Shown piece by piece: positions 25,997-37,299 of a DNA stretch of 64,000 bases. The number at the start of each line of letters is the position of its first letter. Within the stretch, counting starts at the first letter, position 1. The stretch lies in NCBI RefSeq assembly GCF_000315625.1, contig NW_005434669.1, forward strand, positions 847,455 through 911,454. The letters are read 5' to 3'. The notes below the pieces were generated by a model that saw only the letters and a program-made list of their open reading frames with translations, was not told the DNA's origin and ran no database searches. Source of the stretch: Guillardia theta CCMP2712 (taxonomy: Eukaryota; Cryptophyceae; Pyrenomonadales; Geminigeraceae). The position numbers and the translations under genes were made by a program.

Positions 25997-26878
25997 CTAA
26001 TAGAAAGGATGGCTCTGGAGCCAGGCATGTCCATCGTCAGGTCCATTCACTCCATCGTAGGCAATGAAGTAAGTAGGCGATCTGCGACACCTGGATCAGA
26101 TGAACAGATACCCAGCCATGTGTATGTAGCATACTTATCAAAGGACAAAGAAAGAATTTAAAGAACACAAAACTTACCCAATTTCGTTGTCGACACCAAC
26201 GTAACCAGAGTTCTTCAAGGTTGCCTAGTTATGAAGTTAAATCGAGCCGATGCATGCAGCAAGCGAGCGCTTACAGGTGAGAGCTCGTATGGCTGAGTGT
26301 AATCACCGGCTCCCCAAGTCTCAATGGTCGGGTTCACATGTGGCATCCCAAAGGGAGGCTGGAGAAAAAGGAGTAAGCAATGGTTGTGACTTGACAAAGA
26401 ATGTGCACATTCATCGGGATACGGATAAATATTCCTCCTGAACGGAGGGGATATTGCACATGATATCACGATTTCTGGTCGTCTGATGATCATCGATGCT
26501 CCAAACCATCCGATATCATCATCAGGGATACGAATTTCAGGATACAAACATATTTCACGAATCTGGTGCAGCAGAAAGCGTTCTATCCGTGATGCAGGTT
26601 ACAATCAAGCCCGAGAACATGACAAGAAGACAAATACTTCTATTTTTTACATCAATTCTTTTGCAGCACTTCTACATTGTACATCAATTCTTCATCAATA
26701 CTTCTAGATTCCACATCAATTCTCCATCGCATACTGATGGTTCTTTTGCTTTACCTGCCCAGCGAACAAGCTTCTCATCGGCCAAACCAGCATATTCCAC
26801 GGCTTTTCGTTCAGCAAATTCAAGTACCCCTCTTTTGAGAGAAAAGAGCGGGGTACAAGGTTTGATGAACCACTGCAT
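25997..26878 (-). CDS. Small Trp/Pro-containing protein, unknown function, five or six exons
   Basis: Starting at the ATG at 26878, exons read MQWFIKPCTPLFSLKRGVLE with AERKAVEYAGLADEKLVRWA, then IREICLYPEIRIPDDDIGWF (donor GTGATA), PPFGMPHVNPTIETWGAGDY, TLKNSGYVGVDNEIG (donor GTAAGT near 26164), and SPTYFIAYDGVNGPDDGHAW with LQSHPFY and TAG at 25997. Introns are GT-AG and the checked phases agree. The product would be about 150 residues, rich in aromatic and Gly/Pro residues, with no signal peptide, membrane helix or motif I recognise. Confidence 0.6.
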
Positions 26879-27660
26879 TTTTTTGATAGGTAGGGGTAAT
26901 AGATGACCGGTTCAGATCCTTGGAATCAATAGAATATTTCTGGATGGGGTAGGGCAAAATAAAACAATACCAGGGGTAGGTTATCTGTTGACTCCAGACG
27001 CAAATCCGCACGTGGTGCATCGAGGTAATGGCGGCGAGTATGTGTTAAAGAGGGAAGGAAGGGGACGGGGATGGGTTTGGGGATGGGGATGGTGAGACAA
27101 CAAACAAAGAGATATTGATGATTAATGTGATCATTGTATTTCTTGAGGAATACCTAGGCATTGAATATATTGATGCATCTGTGCATGATTCTGCGCAAGA
27201 AATGTTTACGAACTTCCCATGTGTATGCTCTTTATGCCAAACAATGCACCTGGCAGAAACCCCATGCCGAAAGCTCGCTGTGGCTGGTGTGGGGCCTTTG
27301 AAAGGTTGCTAGAGAGACGGTTGCAACTCCGTGGACGCCTCCCTCGCCATGAAGGCCTCCTCTCGAATGCTCCCTACACACTTGCTCCCCTGTTCACACT
27401 TGAAAGACAATGATGCTTATGTGTCTGTCCAGGAGTGTTTGTTTGTCTGACATATTTTGTCTTGAAAGGTGCCCCTGGATCATGCAAGTTGGAATTCGGA
27501 ATTGTTATATCAATAAATATGTATCACAACAAGAACGTGTCCTGAGGTACTGAGATTCCACCCAAATCCTTGGCATCATCAAATCTCTGGCTCGCAGCTG
27601 GATCAGAGCTTATCTTGCTGGGAGTTAGCTCACAGCTGAAACTACGCAGCTCCCACTCCA
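26879..27660. other. Intergenic DNA with GGGGTA words
   Basis: GGTAGGGGTAA-type words (26888-26900, 26947-26952, 26970-26980) and a GGGATGGGG tract (27060-27090) come first. A short plus-strand frame with CGWCG (near 27275) is open but unsupported. No gene is called. Confidence 0.4.
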
Positions 27661-30055
27661 TCAACCATAGCAGTTGGAAGATGCCTGGGAATCAAGTTAG
27701 CAATGGCAGAAAACAACGAAAGAGAAAACCTTGGCACTGATCGATTCTGCTGCCTTTGACCTTCTCATCGCCTGCGATGTTTGGTGATCATTGGCACCAA
27801 TCACAGAGTGGGCTAAAGTAACTAACCAAGTCCGAAGGGAGAAGCCTTCTGTTCTGCTCCTGCACGCTCCTCTTTGCAATCTCCTGCAATGCTCTGGATC
27901 CGAAGCTTTCCGACAAATTGCTTTGTGATTTCAGCAAAGTAGACGCCATGGCAAAACCATTCGTGGCCTTGCTTCCATGAAAAACAGAGGATTTCGCACC
28001 ATGGCTCTTACTTGAAAAGCTCGATTGCTTCTTCCCAGAATAGTTGGGTCTGTTGCTGTCGTCGGAATCATCGTCGCTATCATGTATTCCATGCGTCTTC
28101 TTCAGCAATCGGCGCCGCAAAGCATTTCCTTCTTCGATTCGGGGCTTTTTCCTCGAGGAGTTCCTCAGCTCATTGTCACTGTCTTCGTCTGAGCAATAAA
28201 GTCCAGCTTGTTGCTTTTTGGGAAGAACATCTTCGTCTGAAGAATGTGCATCTCTCCAGTCCGCCTTTCTGCGACCATAGCCCACTCTTTGATTCTTGAT
28301 GTCTGCCATGGCCAGGATAGACTTACTAGCCTTCTTTGGATCGATACAAGCATCACAGGTCCTTTTGCATATGTCTTGTTTGCAGAATTCGCCAAAGAAC
28401 TCCAAGATTGTTCTCCTCCTGCACTTAGGTGATTCGCACATCTGAACAAGTGCATGAAATGAGGCATTTCGTGACTTTCCCACGGCATCGTCTTGAGGGA
28501 TTGAACCCTTTGTTTCCTGCATCTTTTTCCTGAAGGACTCCTCCTGCTTTGACATCAAAAATTCATGGCATGACTTGTCATCTTCAGAATAATATAATAC
28601 GCTAACGGAAGGTTTTCCATCCCGTCCTGCTCGCCCAGATTCCTGGTAAAAACTTTCCATAGATTTTGGCATAGTTTGATGTATGACAAAACGCACATCT
28701 GCTTTGTCGATCCCCATTCCAAAAGCTACTGTAGCAGCTACAATGTGTATTTTCCCCTCAGTCCAATTCTGAAGAATCTCAGAGCGCTCGTCATTCTTAA
28801 GTCCAGCATGATATGCTTCAATAGAAAATCCCTTGCCTTTCAGGTACATTGCAATTTCAGAGCATTCTGTCCGTTTAAAACAATAAATGATCCCACATTG
28901 GCCCTTCATTTTTGAAAGAAATCTCGCAATGTCACCTTGAACATCGGAGTCAGGGACTTGTTCTTTGAAGCGCACTTCATATGTGATGTTTGGTCGATTA
29001 AATGTGGCTATCAGAAACTCCGGGTTGTTCAACATCAAGGTTGAGGCGATGTCGTCACGCACTCGCTTGGTCGCTGTAGCTGTCAAGGCAATCACAGGAA
29101 CCTTTGAGTAGAACCTCTTGAGAATGGATAGTTTTCTAAATGCAGGTCGAAAATCATGACCCCATGAAGATATACAATGGGCCTCGTCAATTGCAAAGAG
29201 AGATAGCTTGTTTTGCTCGTTCAGTCTGTTCAAATATGGAAAAAGCGTTGAGCCACTCAGTGCCTCGGGTGTTACGTAAAGAAGTTTAATCGGGGAATGT
29301 TTGATGGCCCCTTCTGCAGATACCTTTGCAGCCTTGGTCTCCGAGGTTTGGGACCCTTTTGAATTGAAATCAGGACACAATCGATGGAGAATGTTTCTTG
29401 TCTCGGTCGGGGACAAGGTTGAGTTCAGAAGTACAGCATCGATACCCTTTTCTCGCAGCGAAAATACCTGATCTTGCATGAGAGCAATAAGTGGAGAAAT
29501 GACAACTGTGACTCCTGGAAGAACCAGTGCTGGCAGCTGATAGCATAAACTTTTCCCACCTCCAGTTGCAAGGCAGACAATGACATCTTTCCCCCCCAGC
29601 ACGTTATGTATCGCTTCTTTCTGAAGTGGACGGAAATCACTGAGTCCAAAGGCTTGTTTGAGCAGAAGGTTTGCAGCTTCGACCCTGCTATGTTTGCCAT
29701 TCAACCCTGAGAAATCATGGAATTGCTTTGAGATAGTCACGTTATTCACACTTGTAGGGGCTTCCTTCTTAGAATCCGCCTTTGGCTTCGACGCCGAGAG
29801 AGGCAAGTCGTCTTCACTATCGGAAATAATACACATGTTATTCGAGACTTTTTTGGTCTCCTTAACCCCATTCACATTCAACTCGGGGGGATCACGTTCT
29901 GGAGGAGCCAGTTTCCTTTCTGGTTCCCCATTGAACGTGGGAATCTTTGCACCTGCCTTATTCGCCTGTTCCTCCTTCTTCACTGCACTTTGATCGTTGA
30001 AGTAGTTGCTGATCAGATTCTTTTGATTTGCTTTCTTGGGAGCGTTCTTACCCAT
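27661..30055 (-). CDS. RecQ-family ATP-dependent DNA helicase
   Basis: RecQ helicases unwind DNA 3' to 5' in repair, recombination and fork restart. The first ATG is at 30055 (MGKNAPKKANQKNLISNYF); KNLISNYF resembles a PCNA-interacting (PIP-like) motif. All helicase motifs are present: motif 0 FGLSDFRPLQKEAIHNVL, motif I TGGGKSLCYQLPAL, Ia VISPLIALMQDQV, II DEAHCISSWGHDFRP, III ALTATATKRVRDDI, V VAATVAFGMGIDKADVRFVI, VI YQESGRAGRDG. A RecQ Zn-binding region follows (CESPKCRRRTILEFFGE, CKRTCDACIDP). There is no HRDC domain. The tail is acidic/Ser-rich with SDSEDD and DSDDDSDDS blocks. Most of the gene is one exon; small 3' exons (AMRRSKAAESISAK, ASSNCYG) end at 27661. A WRN-type exonuclease is absent, so it is nearer to small plant/protist RecQ forms. 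Confidence 0.93.
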
Positions 30056-30802
30056 CGTCACTGAAAACTGCTGCCTATCTCCGGTCACAAGATCCCAACC
30101 ATAATCATGTTCGCGTCAAGATCCGCCAGGACTTGAAGAACATCTCCTCATCTCTGTCGAAGAAGAATCATACAGTCTCTACATATCTCTCCTCATCATC
30201 ATGCTGCCGCTTCCCATCCCCGTGCCATCGCACCCTTGGGATGGCCGGGGCCACAAACTGCATTGTAAAGCGCGGGAAAGGCAAATGTCTTCATAGGGGG
30301 TCGGGGTGATAGGTTTTGGAAGCATCACCGGTACTATTGATGTTAAAACAGGGGGTGAATGATAAATTAGCATGGGATCCGGGAACTCTAGGCGTGGAAT
30401 TAATTTCAAATCTGGGAGGGCGTTTTCAAATTCAATTTGCGGTGCGTTCAAACTTAGACATAGATCTCTTTGTCGAGATCGGGCGCAAGGATGGGACGAG
30501 AGGAGGAAGGATAGAGCAGGGAAGGGCAGGGAAGGGCACGGGACTGGAGAGGACAGAGCAGAACAAGATATCGCATCAGCGCAGCACAGCAAATGACCTG
30601 TCATGATGCTAGGTGCCAGCCCAGAAGGAACTAAGAATGTATCTTCCTTGGATTGTTCAGCAGTCGGGAAAGAGACGGGGAGTGAGGCTTTCAGAAGAGT
30701 GCATTTGAAAACTGCACCCAGTCACTGAGACGAGACAGAGCATCTTCTAAAAGGAGATATCGATTGAATCCGTTGGATTGGCAGATCAATCCCGTCGATT
30801 GA
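30056..30802. other. Divergent intergenic region between RecQ helicase and FUT8-like gene
   Basis: A GGGAAGGGCA-type tract is at 30515-30545. No exon or known control site is supported. Confidence 0.45.
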
Positions 30803-33590
30803 ATGTGCATTCTGGGAGTTGGAGTTGGAAGATGTTTTCCTCTCTTCCTCGTCAGGTTGATCTCTCTGCTCGTGATCTGCAGATGCCTTGATGTGAGATC
30901 AGAGCCGGTAGACCCATCCGCATCCTCTCAGTGCCTAAAGGAGATCGTTCCACATGCTGGATACCGCGTTTCGTTCCAAGAGCTGCAAGATTTCTACCTA
31001 GTTGTACAAATCAACTGTGCAGGATTTGCTCGTGCCCGCCAGTTCTCTCTAGTGATAGGCGGCAAGACCACCTCTGTGAGCGAGTGCGAGTCCGACCTCC
31101 TTGAAGTCCCGGTCAGGATCTATCGGGGGAATCTCGCCTGGAAGTATGTTGTGGATCGGGAGGACGGTACGGTTGAGGAGAGAGAATTCCAGTTCAGTGC
31201 GCTTCCTCTCCATGAGCCCTCGATCTCCTTGAGCTTTCCGTCGCCGGGGTTCTCATTCAGAAAAGGAGTTCCGTTCTTCTTCATCTCACAGCTGTCGGAA
31301 CAGGAGGAGGCGCATGAGTTCGGCTATCCTCGCTTCTTCCTTGAGATCAGCCTGACCTCTGTAAGCGATGCTGAAAGATTCTTCAGGTTTACGTGGGGAT
31401 CAGAGAAACAGCTCTCGCTTGACAACTACGTTCAACCCAGCCAGAGCATGGTGGTGATGGAAGATGTTGACTTCCCAGTCGGCAACTACACCCTCAACAT
31501 TCGTCTGCTGGATGGGTACAAGCAGTTTTCAGGTGCTGAGACAAGTACGACGGTTGAGATCAATCAACAGCTCGATTATGTTCCCTTCGAGAGTGACTTC
31601 AGCGTTGCTGAATGCCAAGAAGAGGGAAACATGGATGAGAGGTGCGGGAATGGAGGTGCAGTAGAGGGATGCGGGCACGACATGCTGCGGGATGCTTCCT
31701 GGTTGCCTACGATTGATCCCTTGCATTCAATACATCGTTGCGCAAACACTCTGGCTTTCACTGAAAGAGTGGAGGAGCTTTACAAGGTAATACGATATGA
31801 TCAGGCATAGTTGCTGGAATCACGCTGACGTTGTTCAGGCGATAGATAATGTCGTCAAACCTGTTGATGCTGCCAGGTGCAATTCTGCTGTTCGTTTCAG
31901 GAATTCTTTCATATCCTCAGTAGGTAACACGAGAAAGTGACATGTTTTGGACAGAGGGGACATTGCGAGTGCCTTTGGAACCAACGTCCGGGCTCTTCTG
32001 CTTGCTATCGCGCGCAGTATGGCGCAGCAGGAACACCTTGTGTTTGAGGGACACTGGGAGTACTTAACATACAGGTATGCGATGCTATGGACATTTATGT
32101 GACCACCGAATGTCTTCCTAATCGTGCTCTGCAGATCTTGTCCAAGCGGACACATCTCATGTTACTTTGAGAATGTTTTTTCGTGCAACACCAGCTCAGG
32201 AAGACTGTACGAACGGCCAAAGAGCGCCGACGAAGTTGATGGTGACGGATCATAGAATTTGCGCGATCCCCCAATGTGAAACTTGCCTTTAGATCCCCCG
32301 ATGGATGAGTATCGCATTGGCGTTTCTCGAGTCTTCAATCTTCGGCAAAACCCAGCCATGTTTCGAGCCGAGAGCACCTTCTGGTTCCTATCTCATGGTC
32401 TTCCCGCCTAAGTCCTTCGCTGTTCTGGTCTGACTTTCTTTTCAGCGGCCGACTACATCCTCCAGCCTAACCTGAGGATGAAGAATCTTGTGAGACAGGC
32501 AAAGGCAGCAGTCAACTTCCGTTCTCCTGTCATCGGGGTCCATATTCGACAGGGAGATTCTTGCCATGCTGGGACGGGAAGGAAATGCTTCAAAACAGGT
32601 GCGATTATTTGGTTGTCCTTCCCTCTGTACTCTTGTTCTTGTGTATATGTTGTCCCAGCTTTAGTCGATCTTATATCCACCTCATGTTCTATCACGTGTA
32701 GTGAATGTTCTGCTCCAGGAGATTATGTACAGGCTGTCAGAAACATGTCAGATCTGTATGGAGTAAGGACGGTCTTCGTTGCATCAGACAATGCCGGTAA
32801 GATCCGAGTTGAAAGGCTTTGCTTGTTCAAGCTGATGATGAACATATTGATACAGACATCATCATCGAACTTCGTCAACTGCATCCGGAGGTCGACTGGC
32901 TCACTCTGCCACAGAGGAGACATGCGGGCGAGCTGAAAGGAACCCTCCCACAAGTGATAAACCCCATCCTCCGAACAAGGTTGGAAAATAGTTGCATGCG
33001 TTCCTCTTTGCATTCTGATAAGCTGGACAAGGATGGGACTGATAGACAGGCGCCTAGTTGCGGAAGCGAGTCTGGTCTTTTACTAGGGAAGGGAGGGCAA
33101 AGGGTCTAGTGACGAAGGGTGCAGGTTGATCTCTTGCTCCTGAGGGACTGCGACTACTTCATCGGCCAGTTCTCCTCCGCATTTAGCCTGCTGGTGCGAA
33201 ACATCACCGTGGCATCCCCTCCTTTCCGTCTTCTGCTCTCAAGCTTCTGAGCCGTGACTGTCGCCTCTCTCCTACCTTCAACTTCAAAGTTTCAGAGCAT
33301 TCTCTCCCTCCCTCCCTTCCTCCCTCCCTCCCTCCTCTCCCTCCCTCCCTCCCTCCCCTCGCTCCTCTCCCTCTCTCCCTCCTTCTCTTGTCCATTCACT
33401 CACTCTTGTCCATTCACTCTCCCTCTCTCATCCATAGCCTTGCAGTATTGACATGCTTCTCAGGCTCTAGAACTTTCAGCCGCGCGCAAAGTACTGGTAT
33501 CCTCGTTTATTCACCGTGCTGACCAGCATGCAGGGGTTCATACCTCCTTACATCGGCATGGATGGGCCATGGCAGAGCCTTGTGAACTGA
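30803..33590 (+). CDS. FUT8-like (GT23-type) fucosyltransferase-domain protein
   Basis: The Met at 30803 precedes a hydrophobic signal/anchor (CFPLFLVRLISLLVICRCLD), then a long beta-rich luminal region of about 290 residues with no family match (30890-31785). The catalytic part is spread over short exons: FGTNVRALLLAIARSMAQQE, HLVFEGHWEYLTYR, NLRMKNLVRQAKAAVNFRSP, VIGVHIRQGDSCH (near 32528-32566), GDYVQAVRNMSDLYGVRTVF with VASDNAG, IIIELRQLHPEVDWLTLP, DLLLLRDCDYFIGQFSSAFS, and GFIPPYIGMDGPWQSL with TGA at 33588. The GVHIRxxD, VASD and GQFSSAFS blocks are those of GDP-fucose-dependent FUT8-like enzymes; the first Arg of the GVH[VI]RR site is kept and the second is Gln. It would act in the ER/Golgi lumen. 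The acceptor is unknown. Confidence 0.8.
33299..33360. repeat. (CCCT)n pyrimidine tract in a fucosyltransferase intron
   Basis: CTCCCTCCCTTCCTCCC repeats lie between the exon with GQFSSAFS and the following exon. Confidence 0.75.
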
Positions 33591-33746
33591 ACATCTGGAG
33601 GAAGAAGATGCCTCAGATGACGAGCTGCAGGAAGCAAGCTCGTACAGCTATGTGTCCGTCCCTCAGCAGGATTCGACAACAATAAAACCCGCAGACCATG
33701 GTTTCTTCCTGATACAAGTTTACAACATTCCAGACCTTTGTTCTTC

Positions 33747-34074
33747 TTATCTTGGAGTCACAGGGCCGGCGCCTTTGGGCTTGCTGGCTTCCGCTGGCAT
33801 CTCGGACAACACGGAGGTGATGGACTTGGAGTACCTCCTCCATGCCAGGAAGTTGGAGAGGATAAGGACTACGAGGAGCATCGAGCCGATGACAGAAAGC
33901 CTGACGATCTGGCAGGGAAGGAAGCAAAGGGGTCAGCAAGAAAGCCTCTAACCTCCGAGATGTAGAGCAAACCTGTGACATATCCAGCTGTACGCTGTCT
34001 ATCTGACCCGAAGGAAGGAACCCCTCGGACTGGATGATGCTCGACTCGTCGTCAGGGATCACAATCCCCTCCAT
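33747..34074 (-). CDS. 87-residue single-pass membrane protein, unknown function
   Basis: Two exons join in phase 0. Exon 1 is 33973-34074 (MEGIVIPDDESSIIQSEGF and on to QLDMSQ); a 64-base intron runs GTTTGC...CTGCCAG; exon 2 is 33747-33908, with a membrane helix (LSVIGSMLLVVLILSNFLAW) then RRYSKSITSVLSEMPAEAS and a Pro/Lys tail ending VTPR. The acidic N-terminus and the basic RR after the helix suggest a C-terminal cytosolic tail. No family is recognised. It is convergent with the fucosyltransferase and starts near GC island 5. Confidence 0.65.
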
Positions 34075-34169
34075 CCTGCCCCTCTCAGTCTCTGATCGCC
34101 TCCTCCCCTCAGACCGTCAGGGTGTCAACGCTGGGGAGAGAACGAGAGCGCAGGAAGCGCTTGAGCGAG

Positions 34170-34935
34170 GCGGGTCCACCTCAGGACGGACCCGCGGTCC
34201 GTGGCACCGTCACTGTACCATCCGATCCGATCATCGGCGGGGTACGGTACCGGGTACGGCCGGCCGGGGCCCGGGGGGGGGGGTGCCGGCGGCGGCCGGA
34301 GGCCGGGCCCAACCTGCGGCCGCGCAGTCAGATGAAAGTTGATCCGGGCCGCCCGGCGGCCGCCCGGCCCCCGGCCTGCGGGCCCGCACTGCACACCCCC
34401 GGGGTGATGGCGCGGCCGGGATCGGACCGTGCCGCTGCGGCCGGCCAGCCAGACACTGAGACTCTCGGACTCTCTGGCACGGCCGCCGGCCCTCCGACTC
34501 CGTGAACCTCGGAACCGTTCAGTTGAACACGGCACGGTGACTCTCACTGTCACCTGAGCTAGGAGTGCAGTGCGGCACTCTGGCACTGAGCGGCCGCCGG
34601 CCCGGCCGCCGCCGGTCACCGGTTCAACTGACCGTACCGTCCGGCGGACCGTACTCTGTGAGCACTGTGCTAGTAAGCCGGGCCGGCCTGGGGCCGGGCC
34701 GGTCCGAGTCACCTGGCACCGCAGGGCCGGGCGGCCTGGCCGCGCGCGGCCGCAGCAGTGCCGCGGCCGGGCAAGCCTCCGCCTCAGTACGGGCCGCCCA
34801 ACTCAACCGTGCTGACACGGTCAGAGTACTCCGACGGACAGAAGATGCAGCTAGAGAACTTCCGAACTCGGAAAGTGTCACTCAGTGACACTCGGATCAG
34901 CCTGAGTATTGAAAAGTTTAGTCACATGTTCCGAA
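34170..34935. other. GC-rich island 5
   Basis: A long CpG-rich block with GGCCGGGGCCCGGGGG runs and CACTGAG motifs (34454-34460, 34582-34588, 34881-34890). It starts about 100 bases upstream of the 87-residue membrane protein. Long GC-rich open frames exist on all frames and look like composition artefacts. Confidence 0.7.
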
Positions 34936-35720
34936 ACTTCGGGTGACCGATCTAACGTGACCCCGGCAGCGAAGTAATTCCGGGCAACAAACTTAGATCG
35001 AGTAGAAATATCAAAGTGCTTTAGCACGCATGGAGCTCAAGAATGACCAAGTGGAAAGCTTAGACGTGAGATTGAACTTTGTTCACAAGAACTTGCTATA
35101 AACAAACAGGTAAGAACTATTCCCTGTACTTGTCTCCGGCGCGTTCTTGACAGCGCATGGCGCAGTGTTCCGGGGTGAGTCCCCCAAAACGGATTTGGTC
35201 GGTTGAGGCAGGTATAATCTGTTTCACGCATAACTGCTCTTCGACAGAAAGAACTTCAGTAACGGCGGAAGCGAGCTGACACAAGTTAGTGCCCGGCCAG
35301 GTGAATCCCCTGCTCTGCTCAGTCTGCTCTGCTCTGCTCTGCCTATTCTGCTCTGCTCTGTCATTGCTCTGCCAGTGCTCTGCCAGTGCGGCCAGTGCCC
35401 TGCCCTGCCCTGCCCTGCCCTGCTCAAGCAACCTGGCACGGACCGTTGCCATGCACACCCGACTCCTCTGCTCTCTTTGTTCATTAGTTTGCTTGCATAG
35501 TTTTGTCGAGCGTTTGCGAGTATTTCGATCGAATTTGATGCCTTGCCACACTTTTTCAGTTGAAGGAGAGATAGATCAAGAAACCGCAAGAGACCAGTTC
35601 TACTTGAGCTTATCAGCAAGTAGTATCTGTTCACAAAGTGTTGGTTCAGAGTTTGAGCAGGGTGGTGGTGAATCTGGTTTGAATTCATTATAATACACAT
35701 GATTATCTACAACATTAAGG
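34936..35720. other. Region with a CTCTG repeat and a possible minus-strand exon
   Basis: The plus strand holds a CTCTGCTCTG/CCTGCCCTGC pentanucleotide tract (35315-35425). On the minus strand, 35117-35280 reads LSVEEQLCVKQIIPAS and RFGGLTPEHCAMRCQERAGD before a stop, with an AG (CTTGTGTCAG) just upstream, so it could be the last exon of an unplaced gene. The remainder shows nothing definite. Confidence 0.35.
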
Positions 35721-36000
35721 CTAAAATTTGGTGAAGACCGTCAAGTTTTCAATGCTTGGTAGTTTTACTACGTCGCCTTCATTCCTTTTGCTGATTTCGG
35801 ATTCCAAGAAATTTATGCATTCCCACAAGCACATGAGCTTTTTCTTCTTGACCGAGGAGAATTCGGACCATGTTTGTTTTGAAAGATCAAACGGCACCAA
35901 GAATTCCTCGCAATCAGAGCACGAAGACTCGGCTTCATCGATTTGTGGCTCTGTGGCTGCAAGGCTATCGAAAGCAGGCTGATTTGAAGACATCATGTTT
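35721..36000 (-). CDS. Small acidic protein A, paralogue of the ORF at 36693, unknown family
   Basis: The first ATG gives MMSSNQPAFDSLAATEPQID, an acidic Cys-containing stretch, then FLVPFDLSKQTWSEFSS, KKKLMCLWECINFLESEISK and LPSIENL. About 91 residues. It shares the pattern QPxF...L.A......FL-PF..S.Q.W..FS..K..KL.CLW..I...E..I.K....LPS.EN with the plus-strand ORF 700 bases away, which supports that both are coding. No domain is known to me; predicted mostly helical, soluble. A spliced 3' extension cannot be excluded. Confidence 0.55.
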
Positions 36001-36692
36001 GAACAAGGGTTGTAGGGTATCAGGTAGGGTATCAGAGAGGACCTCAAAGCTATGAAACGAGGGAGGAGATGGAAGAAGTGCGGGAAAGTGGTTGACCGCA
36101 ACTAACGCGAGGGACAGAGGAAGTGGGAGATTCGCGCAGTGACAGTCCTTTTATGTCGTGTGTAGTAAAATGACCTCCTTCGTTACAACACAGAGGTCAG
36201 CAAATCAGCCGAGTGGTCACGAGAGCAACCAATGAGCGTTGTATGCACCGAAGAGTTGTCATTTTGGGACTTTACAACACATAGAAGATTTGCCCATTGA
36301 GGAAGAGAAGACAACTGCGGCCAAAACAGGGAACGTTTACGAGTGTTAATCAAGTTATACGTTTGTTGTTTACAACAAGATACCAATTTTACGACATAGG
36401 ACAGGTGTTCCGAGCTGTGGCAAACGTTGCGAGATCCCTTTCCGCGTGACCCGGCGACCTCTTGGACTATCACATGACCCACCAGATGACGTGCAATATG
36501 TTTTTTTGCGAAAATAGATAATTCTTTTCTGCATCTCCGAGCTCTCTCGGCTTCCGTCTCCTTGCGATTGTTGCGATCTTTTGACTTGCATTTCACTGCT
36601 TCCGTGTTGTTATATGAAACATCCTCTCCCCCATCCTACCATCCTCCTCTCTTGCCACTCAACAATCAACCCGCAAAAGCCCCACCACTCGT
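36001..36692. other. Spacer between the inverted paralogues
   Basis: It would hold both promoters. A minus-strand frame at 36370-36591 (MQVKRSQQSQGDGSRESSEM, 73 residues, Arg/Ser-rich) is open but unsupported; the overlapping frame 36183-36596 lacks an ATG start. A pyrimidine-rich leader with CATCCTCC words precedes the plus-strand ORF. Confidence 0.4.
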
Positions 36693-36950
36693 ATGCACGC
36701 TGACCAGCCATGCTTCGGTACGCTCATAGCCTCGACTGCTCAAGATGACTATGACATTGAAACAATCCAATCTCATGACAACTTTCTCCCATTCCATGTG
36801 TCAGCCCAAGAATGGATAGACTTCTCATACTCAAAGCAAAGAAAACTTAAGTGTCTATGGAATACAATCCAAAACATAGAAATTAGTATCGGGAAATCAA
36901 ATGGTTTGCAACCAGTGGACCTTCCTAGCCTAGAAAATCCATGGTGGTAA
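36693..36950 (+). CDS. Small protein B, paralogue of the ORF at 35721-36000
   Basis: ATG at 36693 encodes MHADQPCFGTLIASTAQDDY, then FLPFHVSAQEWIDFSYSKQR, KLKCLWNTIQNIEISIGKS and VDLPSLENPWW. It has 85 residues. It aligns over nearly its full length with protein A on the opposite strand, with conserved FLxPF, W..FS, KL.CLW and LPS.EN blocks. Function unknown. Confidence 0.6.
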   Translation: MHADQPCFGTLIASTAQDDYDIETIQSHDNFLPFHVSAQEWIDFSYSKQRKLKCLWNTIQNIEISIGKSNGLQPVDLPSLENPWW

Positions 36951-37299
36951 CTCATAGGTTCCAAAGCGCGCATTTTGTTTTTGTTTGTCATGTACAGCGG
37001 TAGACAATTAGCAAAGAAGGAGTCGAATTTTGTAAATAAACGCTCCTAAAAAGTCCCCGGTATTGATGTGGGAATGGATACAGGGATATTGAATAAGAAA
37101 ATTCATGAAACATTCGCTCAGTTACACTGTGACAAGGGCTGTTGCTCTGAGCGTCTACATCAAGTCACCTTCTCCTCTGCCTCAGGCTCATCCCTCAAGC
37201 CTGGCTGCGACCATCGTCATAGCTCCAGTGTGTCGAACGTCGGACTGCCAATGAAAGTGACATAGCTCTTTGCCAAGTTGTCCTGTTCGGGGGCAAGAA
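36951..37299. other. 3' flank of small protein B
   Basis: No supported gene. A short open frame (NKKIHETFAQLHCDKGCC) at about 37086 is not distinctive. Confidence 0.4.

Noticed and set aside
34125-34888. GC-rich ORFs of 100-195 residues in islands 5 and 6
   Set aside because: High GC removes stop codons; sequences are Pro/Arg/Gly-biased in every frame and match no family pattern.
35224-35700. ORFs of 134-158 residues over the CTCTG repeat
   Set aside because: Both strands are open because of the pentanucleotide repeat; no conserved pattern.
36183-36596. 137-residue Arg/Lys-rich ORF between the paralogues
   Set aside because: It begins with GTG rather than ATG and has no homologue I recognise; only mentioned in the spacer note.
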